NCBI GenBank assembly: GCA_023853785.1
Contig: JAJIRX010000738.1
Location: forward strand, 62,001-126,000
Length of the DNA stretch: 64,000 nt
Origin: Psilocybe azurescens
Taxonomy: Eukaryota > Basidiomycota > Agaricomycetes > Agaricales > Agrocybaceae
Direction: 5' to 3'
Shown here: one piece after another, positions 53,501-64,000 of the stretch
Layout: each line of letters opens with the position of its first letter
How positions within the stretch are numbered: the stretch's first letter is position 1
Program-made: the position numbers and the translations under genes
The notes under the pieces: model-generated
The model's input: only the letters and a program-made list of their open reading frames with translations
Told to the model about the DNA's origin: nothing
Database searches by the model: none

Positions 53501-56500
53501 TGCAACTCGGGAGGCATTGGGTCATAGACTTAGAGCGGAAGGATCTCCCGAAAATCAAATAATTCGCAACCGATGTCCCCGGGTTGATGAGTCGACTCAA
53601 TTTCAGAATGATTTATGTGAGCTCGGCAGGATTCTTTCTTTGCAATTTTAAATACAAATACATGTGTAAGAATACACATACCCTTTGATTGACTGGTCCG
53701 ATACAGGCTGATACAGGTCTCATTCTCGTCGAGCTGATACCGACGTTACATTATGACTAAGGTCGGGATTGGCGGTGACACGTATATCTTACAACAAGTG
53801 CAACTGAAAGTTGGGGAGAACTGATGCTGATGTAAACTGATACATACTTATGTATTAGCGCTGTACGTAGCGCCGGAAAGCAATGGGCGCCATCTAATCC
53901 CCTGTGGTACTCTGAACAAAGCGTCGCCCAGGATCCAAGTAATACGTTTTGCTACGCAGCCAATTCGATTGGATGGAGGAAAGATTTCTCTTAGAACCCG
54001 GGCGGCCTCCGTATGTAAGTACCTGTAAGTACGATCAAAAGATCAAAATGTAATTGACAATATAATACTATAGGGGGGAACAAACAAGGGGGATATCATA
54101 TACATTTGTAGTTAGTTCTCAAAAGGGTCGAAGACGACGTCATTTTTCATATCGTGCAGGGAAAGTATACAAACGCATACAAGCCCTTTGTGACCGCTAG
54201 CGGCACAGGCGCCGGCTGACTGGCGGTGGGCCACTCTTGGGCACTGTGAAAATAATCATCATCAGTTCGATTATCAAATAAAAAAGAAACACGCATATGT
54301 ATAGCAACAAATTAAAAGAAAAAAAACCCGGGTTGCCGACGCGTATTTATCTAAGGCCAAATCAAAGCCAGCTTCGCGGCGCGCGTGACACGCACGGGGA
54401 ACATCCACCGCTTGCCCATCGGCGCCATCGCACTGCGCTGTCAGGATGATTACATTGTGTTCGCGTTCTGTCTGCATACGGCTTTACCCTCTTGTCGGTC
54501 CGCATACGCATGGGCTGGCGTGGTGGAATTCCGTGCGTGTCAGTAATCTGGTCTGGCCCCACGCCAAGAGCGCCACAGTATTTTTATTCCCATCCCAGCC
54601 GCGAGAAGGGTCTCAAGGCGTGCATGATCATAATGCGCAGTCGACATGTAGGGGCTTGCGAGTGATTTGTTGAGTGCGTTTATTGGCGGTGAGAGCAGTG
54701 TGTTGGAAATGTTAAATAAACAATACACAATCGACAGACGATCTTCGAAGCTGGGCCCCGGGACTGTGGTGTTATTGAGCCTGATTTGATTATGTGTGGT
54801 GCTGCGAATAATCATCTGGCTGAATATTTGGAATGTGTGAGCGTGTTTTGAATTATCTGATAACGTGTATGCAAAAGTGGAGTGGGAAGTGCAAAGCGAA
54901 GGCCTCGACTTTGCGACGATCAAGGTGGGTCCCATAACGAGCGTGGTTATACCAATACATAAAAGGTGGACCATATGCCAGCGCCTGGGTAAAATACCTG
55001 GACGTTGAGGGGTTCTTGGCTGCCCCACAATTTCGATGAGTAAGTAAATATTGACATAAAAACGCGTATAACCGGCCTCAGTTTCTCATGCTCTGTCTCT
55101 GATACATAGATGACAGGTATTAATTATGCGTGGATATTTTTGAGACACAGACGCACCTCGCACCGCCCCTGGTGGAAACTGTAGCAGCTAGAGTAGCTGC
55201 TGGGGAAATCCGAAGCTGCATTAAGTCGTATGTAAAATTCGTTTCAAAGTGTCTTCTATCTTCTGTCTTTATTTCCAGGATTGTCTCCAATTAAATTATT
55301 ACTTACTCGCAATTCGTGCTGGTCGGCGGAGTCCCCTTTCCCCCTCGTTCGTTCTTATCTCCAGGTCTGTCAGGAGATCTAATGAACATAATGGACACTT
55401 GAGCACGCACTCTATGTCGATCGTTTGCTGCTTCTTCTGGTGTGAACATTGTACTGCCTGCTGGGTACTTGTCGATCGACGCCCATGTGTAGTGCAGGAT
55501 GGGCATCCTGTTTGTTTATACAACGGAGCTCCGGCGAAAAAAGAATACCTTCAGATGTTAGCTGGAGACATGTATTGGTTGATATTTGATTTCCTAACGG
55601 AGGCATCGAATGTACAATCATAGCCTTTGGTGGTGAACATCCATTGCGCCCACATCGCTACCGCCCGATACAGAAAGTCGAAGAAAACCAATGCCCAAAG
55701 TTTCTACCGCAACGCGTACAGTGAACATCAAACGGGACAGAGGCTGAGACATAGAGGATCCTCCCTATCTTTCATCCTATCCTTCCTTCGAGCCTCGAGG
55801 GGGGAGGAAATGCGGATTTTAGGCCAATTATTTATAGACCACACATACAATCGATGGGTCCGCCCCATCCATCTAACAATTGAGCAAGCTGGCGCCTGTA
55901 CGGTGCTAAAGTTAGCGCACCAAGGCACTGGCACTGGCAGCTAGTATGTCGATTCAATTGCACCAGACAACGAGAGGATCGGAAGGCCGAGATGGAGATA
56001 GTGCCCAGAATCAAACTTGAGAGCCTAGCAGGGAATAGAACAGATACAGAGAGCATCATAACGGTAGTTGGGGCCTGCCAGATTTGAGGCATCTGTCGCA
56101 GACAAGACAGTGTACAATCACCCCAAAAGAAGGCAACAGAAAGGGCACGAGGACATTGAATCACCGGCGGCCTCAGGCTGTGGCCATGAATGGTGGTGGT
56201 ACTTACGTCCCGGCGTCTTGGCTACCATAGGTGGGGTGGGGACGAGTAACGAGTAACGACAGGTGATAATCAAGGAAATCCGAGGGCTGAGGGCTGGGGC
56301 AACGAATATTAATAAGGGGATGCAACCGGCCAGTCGTGGTGCGTGATCCCGAGGAAGATCTTGACTCTTGAAGCTTGAAGTTTCAAGACCGAGTAAGGAT
56401 AGGACGTTTCCTTAAAAGAGTGTGAATGATGATCGATGTTTCTGTTTCGGCTTGGCATTGTCACTGGCACGACAATGCACTGCTGCACTGGCACCTGCAC

Positions 56501-58303
56501 CCTGCACGCTTGTCCCTGGAGTCCGTTGTCGAACATCGACATCTTCCGTCGCCTCAGAGTGCGCTCACAAGATTATGCACTGCAATCTGCCGGTAAATTG
56601 ATGTCCTGCAGACAGATTGGTTGACTTCAAGGCCGATTAGCCATCTGAAATCAGCGCCGCATTGATTTGTACAGGTGAGATTTTTCCATGATAGAAATAA
56701 GACTTGATATATGCCCACATACATGAAATCTGTCTTCTGTTTGCTTTGGTAAGAATCGAATATGGATAACAGATAGATATGAGCTATACTTGAGACATGA
56801 GATGTTTTCGATTTGCTTACCTCGATGAAGTTTTGGGTCGTTTGTGACCATCCGCCAAACACGGTGCTGATGCTGAGATCAGGCCACTGCCAATGAGCAG
56901 CATGCGCCTGTCAGTGTCCATGCGCATCTTTCCTGCCCCGTGAGCAACGCCGTCCATTGTTCATTTGATACTGGTTCTTCCAAAGGCAACATGGTTCTAA
57001 AAGCTCTTGGCGTCGATTTAGGAGGACGGCCATACAACAAGAAGTAGTAGGCGCCGCTACGTTTGGAGCTAGCACGAAACTCCCGAGGTTATGTCTATCA
57101 ATGCATTGTGTATGACTGTGCACCTTGGTTCATGTAAGTAAGTCGCCACTCAGGAGCATCAAAGGCGCATGGAGCGGCGCTGCTAGAACGTTGTCACCGA
57201 GGTGTTGTAGTTCTTGATTCATTGGGCGTGTGCGAATATCATTTCATTGTATCTGCGACAACGGTGAACAGCGAATAGAAGCTAATGCTCGACTGGGTAT
57301 TAATGAGGCCCCTCAGGCTTTCCAAGAGCAAGTTTAAGTCAAGTTGGTTCCATTCTGAAGTGGATTAGGAGTTGGGGTTAACGAGTGTGAATCGCGCTTG
57401 GCGATGGTGATGGATGGGAAGCATGCTCCGCCGACGTGGAGGATGGCGCAGACTGACCAAGTTAGGTTAGGTTAGGACTTATATCCATGAACGAAGGGGG
57501 ATCGAGGAGAAGGATCACGTATACGCGGCGGTCAGAATTAGAATAGAGGCGGGCTTATGAAAGACTTGGTCTTGGCACAGTCTAAACTATAGTATAACAG
57601 AGGCTCTTAAGAGGACAGAGAGCGTGGATGTCGTTCTTCGATGTTCGGAACAGTGCCTAACAGGGCGTTGAGAAGCGCTATTGTTGGACTAGACCAGGGC
57701 TTGGCACTTGGTGTTGAAGATGAAACTCGGACCAATGAAAGTATCGATTAGTGGACGGCTAGAAGCCAAAGGATTGCCTGTTGCACCGGTGACGGTGACT
57801 GCAGCTTAGTATCAGTCCGGAGCGAGAGGCACGGATGGGCGAGTGAGTTGCGTCCGTCTGTATCAACTAGCGACGATGATCATGTTCGGATTGCAGAAAT
57901 AGAATCATATCATCGGCGCAAGAGATTCCTCCGAGTCAAGACTGCAGGTGTATGTATTCATTGTTGAGAGGCGTGGAAGACAATGAGGCGCGAGGGAATT
58001 TGGCCATACATATAAACAAAATAAAAAGGAAATAAGCGGAGTTGGGAGGATTTGGAAATAGGACCGGACCATTGGCCGGAGGGTGTGACCGTGACAGTAA
58101 ATTTTGAGTCCGGGTGGCTGGTTCGTTGACAATGAATCGGGAGATCTGAGATAGGACGTAAACAAGTCCCAGCAGAGATGACTATTTATCGACCTCTTCT
58201 CAAAACAAACATCCACCGTTCCAGCTCTCTTATCATGTCGCTGTGTCTGTGTTGCTAACACTCCGAGGCTCTTTGCCTATCCAGCGTTTGACCTAGAGAC
58301 ACC
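47596..58303. other. 10.7-kb gene-free region
   Basis: Both strands hold only short open frames (longest about 160 codons, 54540-55028 minus) without motifs, signal peptides or intron-linked extensions that I could recognise. No long terminal repeats, transposase or reverse-transcriptase motifs, tRNA or rRNA seen. Base composition is mixed and not strongly repetitive. A small GTTAG repeat (three units) is at about 57465-57475. It may hold the long upstream control region of the gene at 58304, untranslated RNAs, or old degraded elements; I cannot say which. Confidence 0.5.
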
Positions 58304-59275
58304 ATGTCTCCAAAACCCATCCTCAAGCGGTCTCTTTCCACCGAGCAACACACACAGCAGTACATTCACCACCACCATCGCCACATCCACCACCCACACA
58401 GCACCCATGGCGTACACTTCCCCGTCTCCTTCTCTTACCCGCACCTTCTCAGCCTATTCATCCTCTACCTATGACCGCTCTCCTATAGTCGTCTCACCCA
58501 ACACCTGCGCACTCCCAGAGCGTGGCTGTCCAGGTCGCACATATCTCCTAGACGAGCAGGCCTCTCCCTCTCCCCGCGCGCGTGGTCTCGCATACGCCCG
58601 CGACTACCATCCTCGTGCTTTGGCATTCGCCTCTTCCTCAAATGCAAACTACTCTCAGATGCCCCAGCTCGTCCCCGATCTATCATCTGAGTCGGAGGAA
58701 AGCGATGGCTTCTACAGCATGCCAGCCGACCACACCCCATCCTCTTCCACCCCCCAACAGACTTTTGGCATCCATGGACTTGCTGGCCCTAACGGGAATG
58801 GCATGAGCAGTGCAAAGTATAACAACAATAACAATAACATCGCCATCAACACCGACGATGGGTACACCGACGGATACGCTCCCTGTGACGACGATCCTCT
58901 CGCCTTCCTTCCATATGGGCCGTCCTCCCCGCCCAACTACTACCCTTCTTCTTCCCCGATGTCGCCCTCCTCCGTGCACTTCGTGCCAGAGGACGCGGAC
59001 GACATGGCGCAGACCCACAAATCCCGCCGCAAGCGCAGCGATAGGCGTCATGAAAGCTCTACCGACCCCGACCGGATACCACGCGGAAGTGCCGGGGAGA
59101 TCTCTCCCTCGGCATGGGCTCGCTTTCCATTTCTCCTTCGCCATTTTCGCCTGTGAAGAAGAGCTCTGGGACCCCGACGAGGAAGAAAGGTGTGAGGAGG
59201 GCCGTCCCGATGCAGTTGCCACCTTCCTTGGGTGGTTTCTGCGCCTCGGATGATGGATGCTTGGGAGGGTTTTAA
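58304..59275 (+). CDS. Conserved Ser/Pro-rich protein with PILKR and VHF motifs
   Basis: Starts MSPKPILKRSLSTEQ at 58304 and ends in SPSPFSPVKKSSGTPTRKKG, then FCASDDGCLGGF-stop at 59275. No signal peptide, membrane span or enzyme motif; it is largely disordered. The middle has TFSAYSSSTYDRSPIVVSPN, CALPERGCPGRTY and a poly-Asn tract. PILKR followed at about residue 37 by GVHF resembles the SILK plus RVxF pair used for docking protein phosphatase 1, so a PP1-regulatory role is possible. Two frame breaks: C4 at 58420-58423 (VHFP to SPSLTRTF) and G4 at 59094-59097 (joining the C-terminal SLGMGSLSISPSPFSPVKK). I take it as one intronless gene. Function unknown. It lies downstream of the 10.7-kb gene-free region. 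Confidence 0.7.
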
Positions 59276-62200
59276 ATTGGCATAGGCTTTTCGTTCTCTC
59301 GTATCGCGGCCTCATTGACGATGGACCGCCAACGTTTGATTGCAGCCTAACACCCACTTCATCATCCATCAGTACCGACGCCCCTTTCGGTTCAAATTCC
59401 CTTCCCCTCAGCCCACATGCTCTTATTCTTGTTCCCGTTTTGTTTATTGTTTATTCGCATCGCGTCATCGCATCGCATCGCATTTTTGTTTACTTTGCAG
59501 TCTCCTTATTCTTCACATGAACAAGTACACGCCGCCATTCAAGATAACCCACCATGGACTATATGGATATTCATCCACCCGGGAGACGCAAATGTTTGCT
59601 CAGTGTTTTCATGAGTAAATTTTGTACCGCATCGCCTCCCTCTTCTCGTTGAATTTTCCAGCCTCATTTCCAGTGTCTGTTTACGTCCATCCATTATTAT
59701 TTACGATTATAAAAAGATTGTACTTAGTTATACACCATCATACACATATATGTCGTCTTTGGCGATTTACAGAGCTTCTACCGTGCGCGTCGACGTTTAT
59801 GAGGATTAAGAATGACTCGACAAGACAGTTTGTTTGTGTCGTTCGCGCATCTTCAACTGTAGTCTTTGGGGGCGGTTGCCTTGCTTATCATTATTATGAC
59901 CATCGCTTGCTCGCAGGTCAACACGGCCTTGGTGATTATTGTTGGCGATGTCGCATCGTGTACATATTGTACGTACGTTCGTTATCATTTCCCCGCAAGG
60001 GACAGAACCAAGTGTTAGTATCCGGCGGTTGCCGTATATAGCATGTATGAAAATCATCGTCTCGTACGTTGAAAGCCTGAAGTTTCTTTAGCTATAGATG
60101 ATAAGTGGTATGCATGCAGGTATGCACTGCTATCTGATGGATTTTTAGGACACCGATTGCATGCCGGGACCCAGGCAGACCTCAGTAACTTGTAAAGTTG
60201 TATCAGTGGGTGGATACCAGTCTAAGACTATTTCACACTAGCTGGCCAATGTTAACAGCAGATTTTTAGGAGGAGATTGTTTGACGGTTACAAATGAGGC
60301 TACGCAGAGGACCAACCGACGCCGCGACCGCGAACTTAATGATAATGAGGAGTTATTTTTAGACTGCCAGTTGACCTGTTCTGAAGCCTATGATCATGAT
60401 CGTTACAAAATGACCATGGCTGATACTAATATAGGTATTTATAGAATTCGGAATCCGAATAGGCGTTGAGATGAACAGGTGCACAGGCCACTTATGTATA
60501 GGTTTTACGCTATCGACAGTAGTAGGGTCCAAAATCTTAGCCGTGGAGGATTAGATTTAGACCCACCTTCAACACGGTGGGGCATCGGTGGTACCTATGT
60601 ATATGCAAGACTCAACCCCCATTGACAGGACTTTTGGCCTTCGGGGATCCAAGTTAATACATGCATATTAATCAATTCCTCCTGCTGTTGAAAGATTTCT
60701 TTTTGCTTGCGCTGTGTGTCAGTTATATGTACAGCAAGGTCGGTACATATAAAGAGCATGCCGGTTATCCAATGAAGAAGCATCCAGTGCATCTGCATCT
60801 ATCTATATTTCAGCAAGTGCTCTATCTCTATCGAGTACCGAGTGTGGACTGCATCGACCCTACTGCCAGTGACGTCCTCCAGTGGCCAAAAAGAGGCTCC
60901 TCTAGAACTACTGCCTACCTTGCAGCTGCCTTTCAACCGCATCTGATTGAAGGGAGTTTCTTTACTTTGGACTACTTACTTGAGTCTTGACTGCACTCCA
61001 TCCCCGCTAACGGCGGCGCCGGGCAGTGGCGGTCGAGTCGATGATCATCGCGGGTTGCGGTCCAGGCATCCTGCATGCAGCCTGTGAGTGGCCCAGCTGA
61101 CCTTGGGGCCCTGGGGCCTTGTAGGCAGGTGCCCTTCGCTTCAACCAGCAGCTAACGGCGAAAACAGCGCAGGTAAGCGCCTGATTCTGGTGCGATTCTT
61201 TGTCACTGCCAGAAATCGCCGTTGATTTGTATGATGTACTTCTAGACCGTGGCAGTGTCAGCGCATTGTGCCTGGGGCGCGGACGCGAGGGAATGGGGTT
61301 CTTAGGATAGCATGGGATGGGATGGGAAAGGAAGACCCAGGATGCTTGAGAGGTTGATGATGTGATACGGTACTTTAGATAGTGACTTCTTCAGGTTCAA
61401 GACGAGTACGAATAGCCTGTCCAAAGGTCCATCTCTTTACACCTTTCTCATATAAAACTATTCTTCGACTGCCTATTGAATGTGTGAGATGACACAGAGC
61501 CCTGGAGTATGGCCAGGAGTGTACGGTATAAGCAACTTCATCAAATGAACTAAATTTACAATAAACCCGGGGAGTTATGTCAAGTATGGTTTTGTGTGCG
61601 ACACGCTTTTTCCAGAAACGCTTGATAAGCCTTAGTTCGTGATAGCCTGGTTGAAGAAACATACCCCAAAATTTGTGACAGATGTGAAGACCATGTTGAA
61701 CTCGCTCAGTAGAAATTGTATCGTTGAGCACGTTTACAAGAGTTCTTACCATGGTACCAGGAAACAGAGTGCAACTTGACTCAGGTAACATGGATTTTCC
61801 CGTTTCTCATGTCGTTTATTTCTAGCACGGGCTATAGCATCCAGCTGTGGCTTGGGAGAGTCCAAACTCTCAGGATCCCATACGACTCCTCGACAGCACT
61901 GCATCCAGCTGTGAGGTGGATGAGTAGGTGGATTATCGTAACGCTTTGTGGGTTATGACCAGGACCATAAACCTCCATTACACACTGTCCCACAAGGGCT
62001 TCAAAGCTCTCCAACTTTGCACTCCCAAGGGATATCACCGGGTTCTCATTAATCCGTGCGTGTAAACAGTAAAAGACGCACCATGCGAGTCGCAACGGCA
62101 AGGATGCTAGTTTGTTATTCATAGCCTGTAGGCGAGCGCCGAGTAGTAGAGTCAAAATTTTTGGGGGGCTTGTGTGCATTGTAATAGGGCGTGCGAAGAT

Positions 62201-63424
62201 CATCCGTGCGCGGTTTCGTGACGGCGTGCGTGGCTTCGGATTGTTGCGCGTTTAGGTGCGCGTGCGTTTTCAACGCGTGTTCAGGAAGATGCCGCCGGTG
62301 CTGTTGGTTATGCTCAGGGGCTAGATTCTTCCACGAATTCTATGTTTGTTACTTCCTACTGGGATGAAGTACCGATGTAGTTTTGTAACCAGAGATGAGA
62401 ACGGAGAAAGCTGAGAAAGTGGTAGGCGGACACGGCTGTCCTTGATTATTCCAATTGGGTCAGGGCCAATCTTCACTTCAGTGGTTAATCACCATGATGT
62501 CGAAGAAATTGAACAGCTTCTCTTTATCCCGCGATTCTCGTGCTGAAGGCGTGCCAACTTGAATAAGACACCGGCATTTATATTTACACAGACTAAGAAA
62601 CTTCAGATCCATGCACAGGAAAGTTTGGACTATGTTTACTGTCAGGTGCCGACGAGGCTATACATATCATCGACATCTCTTAGTTGGTCAATGGGAATCT
62701 TAGGGGACTTCCTCCCCAGTGAATCATCAGCCAAAAGCGTAGACTATGTCTGTATTTTTGGTATTGGATGTGCTTCTGTGAATCGTTTACGCTCGGGGAT
62801 CGGTGTTCAAGAGACTGAGAAAATTTGGCTATATGTTGGATGGTCTCTCTAGATCTTCCCAGAAGTGAAGCTTGGGTAGTGCTTTCGCGCGATTTATGTC
62901 AAGCAAAGTACATTGAGCTCCTGTAAGACTAGATCTAATGTTTAAGTAGTTCTAGCATTTTATTAAGCTACAATGTTGTATAAACAAGACGGCCTTTAAT
63001 CGGCCGTTCTTGTTGGCATGCTCAATATTCATACAGCATCCTGTCCGTTCGACGATGGATGCAATGGCACTGCTCTCCCTTACCGTGGGCTTGGAATAAA
63101 GGAAGCATTTTTCTGTCAAGCCGTGGATGTTGGGTGTCCGAAGTCATGAGGACGAGACCTCGATGAGATTTTTCTTTCCGACGTTCACCCAGGCGTCATT
63201 CAGGTCTACCTCTCCCCTCTGGAAATTCTGTGGAAGTGGAAGACTATGGGTAGCTCTGCTGGCAATATCGCCATGTTTTGATCTTCTCAGATATCCTACT
63301 CATACAGAATTCTAAATTGTATTCGTATCTAAAGTGGGTCCATGTATCCCACTAAGTTCACAGTATCTATGTGAAAGTAATCTTGATGGATTGATATTGT
63401 CGATAAAATACAAGCCATGAAGCT
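59276..63424. other. Gene-poor right end
   Basis: 3' UTR of the preceding gene to about 59.8 kb (T- and C-rich), then 3.6 kb without recognisable coding content. Minus-strand open frames at 61375-61791 (138 codons) and 61832-62203 (123 codons) have no motifs I know. A palindromic hairpin is at 62983-63014. GATGG repeats lie near 61310-61325. Confidence 0.4.
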
Positions 63425-63696
63425 ATGGTCGAGTGGCTATTAGGTGGGATACGCTACAATCAAAGGGAAGGTGGCTTCAAGAAGGGTCTGTTTAGAGTCC
63501 GCGAACATGAGATCACCGACTGGTACTCTGAAGAAGGAAGACATTGTGTGAAGGTATGTATCCGTGGGTAGCATAATACTATTGAACATTCATTGAGAGT
63601 GTATTAGGCTTATCCACGCAGCTATTCCAGAGGAGCTTACTGCGCGTGTCATGGCCTGGGTCTGCGTTGGAGTCGGCGGATGGCAAATAGCTAAAC
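63425..63696 (+). CDS. Doubtful two-exon open frame
   Basis: Exon 63425-63553 encodes 43 residues (MVEWLLGGIRYNQREGGF to EEGRHCVK) and ends exactly at a consensus donor (gtatgt). An acceptor at 63608-63609 would continue in frame for 28 codons to a stop at 63696. The composition looks protein-like, but the product would be only 71 residues. A different frame after the intron (LIHAAIPEELTARVMAWVCV) looks more protein-like still. It may be a fragment or a chance frame; no family recognised. Confidence 0.2.
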
Positions 63697-64000
63697 TCTT
63701 GTCAAACAATCTATTCATTCACACCGCATAGTTGAATCTCCGGACAAAACAGTCTAGATGGGATAAGCCAGCTTGGCAGATTGCTGGACATCTGCATTAG
63801 ATGTAAGAGGAAGGTCGTCACCGGCTCGAGGGACCGATCCTGAGGAATATGATATGTATATTTAGAATATAACGTGTCACACTGGCAGCTGCCAATAAGC
63901 GTTCTTTTCGCCATGGAGCCGGCGAGAGTCGGAGAAGTTTTGGAATGTGCCAGAAGTGAGGAGATGAGATGGCTCTTACTACCAACATAGGTTTTTCTCC

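Noticed and set aside
54540..55028. 162-codon minus-strand frame in the gene-free region
   Set aside because: No recognisable domain, no plausible introns extending it, no codon bias like that of the real genes.
57460..57480. Telomere-like repeat (GTTAG units)
   Set aside because: Only three units of a five-base word; not TTAGGG and far too short.
47596..58303. LTR retrotransposon or DNA transposon
   Set aside because: No long direct or inverted repeats and no reverse transcriptase, integrase or transposase motif found by eye.
58683..59369. 228-codon minus-strand frame
   Set aside because: Antisense of the Ser/Pro-rich gene at 58304; low-complexity and without family features.

Overview
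The window reads as nuclear DNA of a filamentous basidiomycete, most likely an Agaricomycete. Genes are broken by many short GT-AG introns, mostly about 50-65 nt, with CTRAC-like branch sites. The gene content also fits: a fruit-body lectin of the Agaricus/Xerocomus type, expanded GH79 glycosidases, a fungal NST1 protein and peroxisomal acyl-CoA oxidase. I saw no rRNA, no intact tRNA and no CRISPR.

Layout. 1-2066 (+): 3' part of an NST1-like gene. 2574-3150 (-): small secreted double-psi beta-barrel protein. 3493-6363 (-): acyl-CoA oxidase ending in SKL. 7799-10049 (+): ornithine aminotransferase. 11777-12205 (+): fruit-body lectin. 12777-25672: four GH79 glycosidase genes, three in tandem on the minus strand and a fourth head-to-head with the third. 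26064-33121: a 1,915-bp inverted repeat around a 3.2-kb spacer, each arm carrying a complete GAPDH-like gene and its promoter, the two genes pointing away from each other. 33926-35437 (+): a third, intact GAPDH gene. 36.4-37.1 kb: AT-rich stretch with a tRNA-like (SINE-like) element. 37379-38632 (-): a bacterial-type solute-binding protein with a signal peptide. 39708-43770 (+): large coiled-coil protein. 44858-47595 (+): amino-acid/GABA permease. 47.6-58.3 kb: 10.7 kb in which I see no gene. 58304-59275 (+): serine/proline-rich protein with PILKR and VHF motifs. 59.3-64 kb: almost gene-free.

How the genes relate. Most are unrelated neighbours (peroxisomal beta-oxidation, arginine/ornithine catabolism, glycolysis, amino-acid uptake). 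The lectin and GH79 block is the one stretch with a common theme, extracellular or cell-wall carbohydrate.

Sequence quality. Many single-base frame breaks, often in short homopolymers, interrupt otherwise stop-free conserved genes, including housekeeping ones. They look more like unpolished assembly errors than real decay, so frameshifted genes are annotated as genes with the break positions given. Exon-level claims come from hand translation; nothing was searched against a database.
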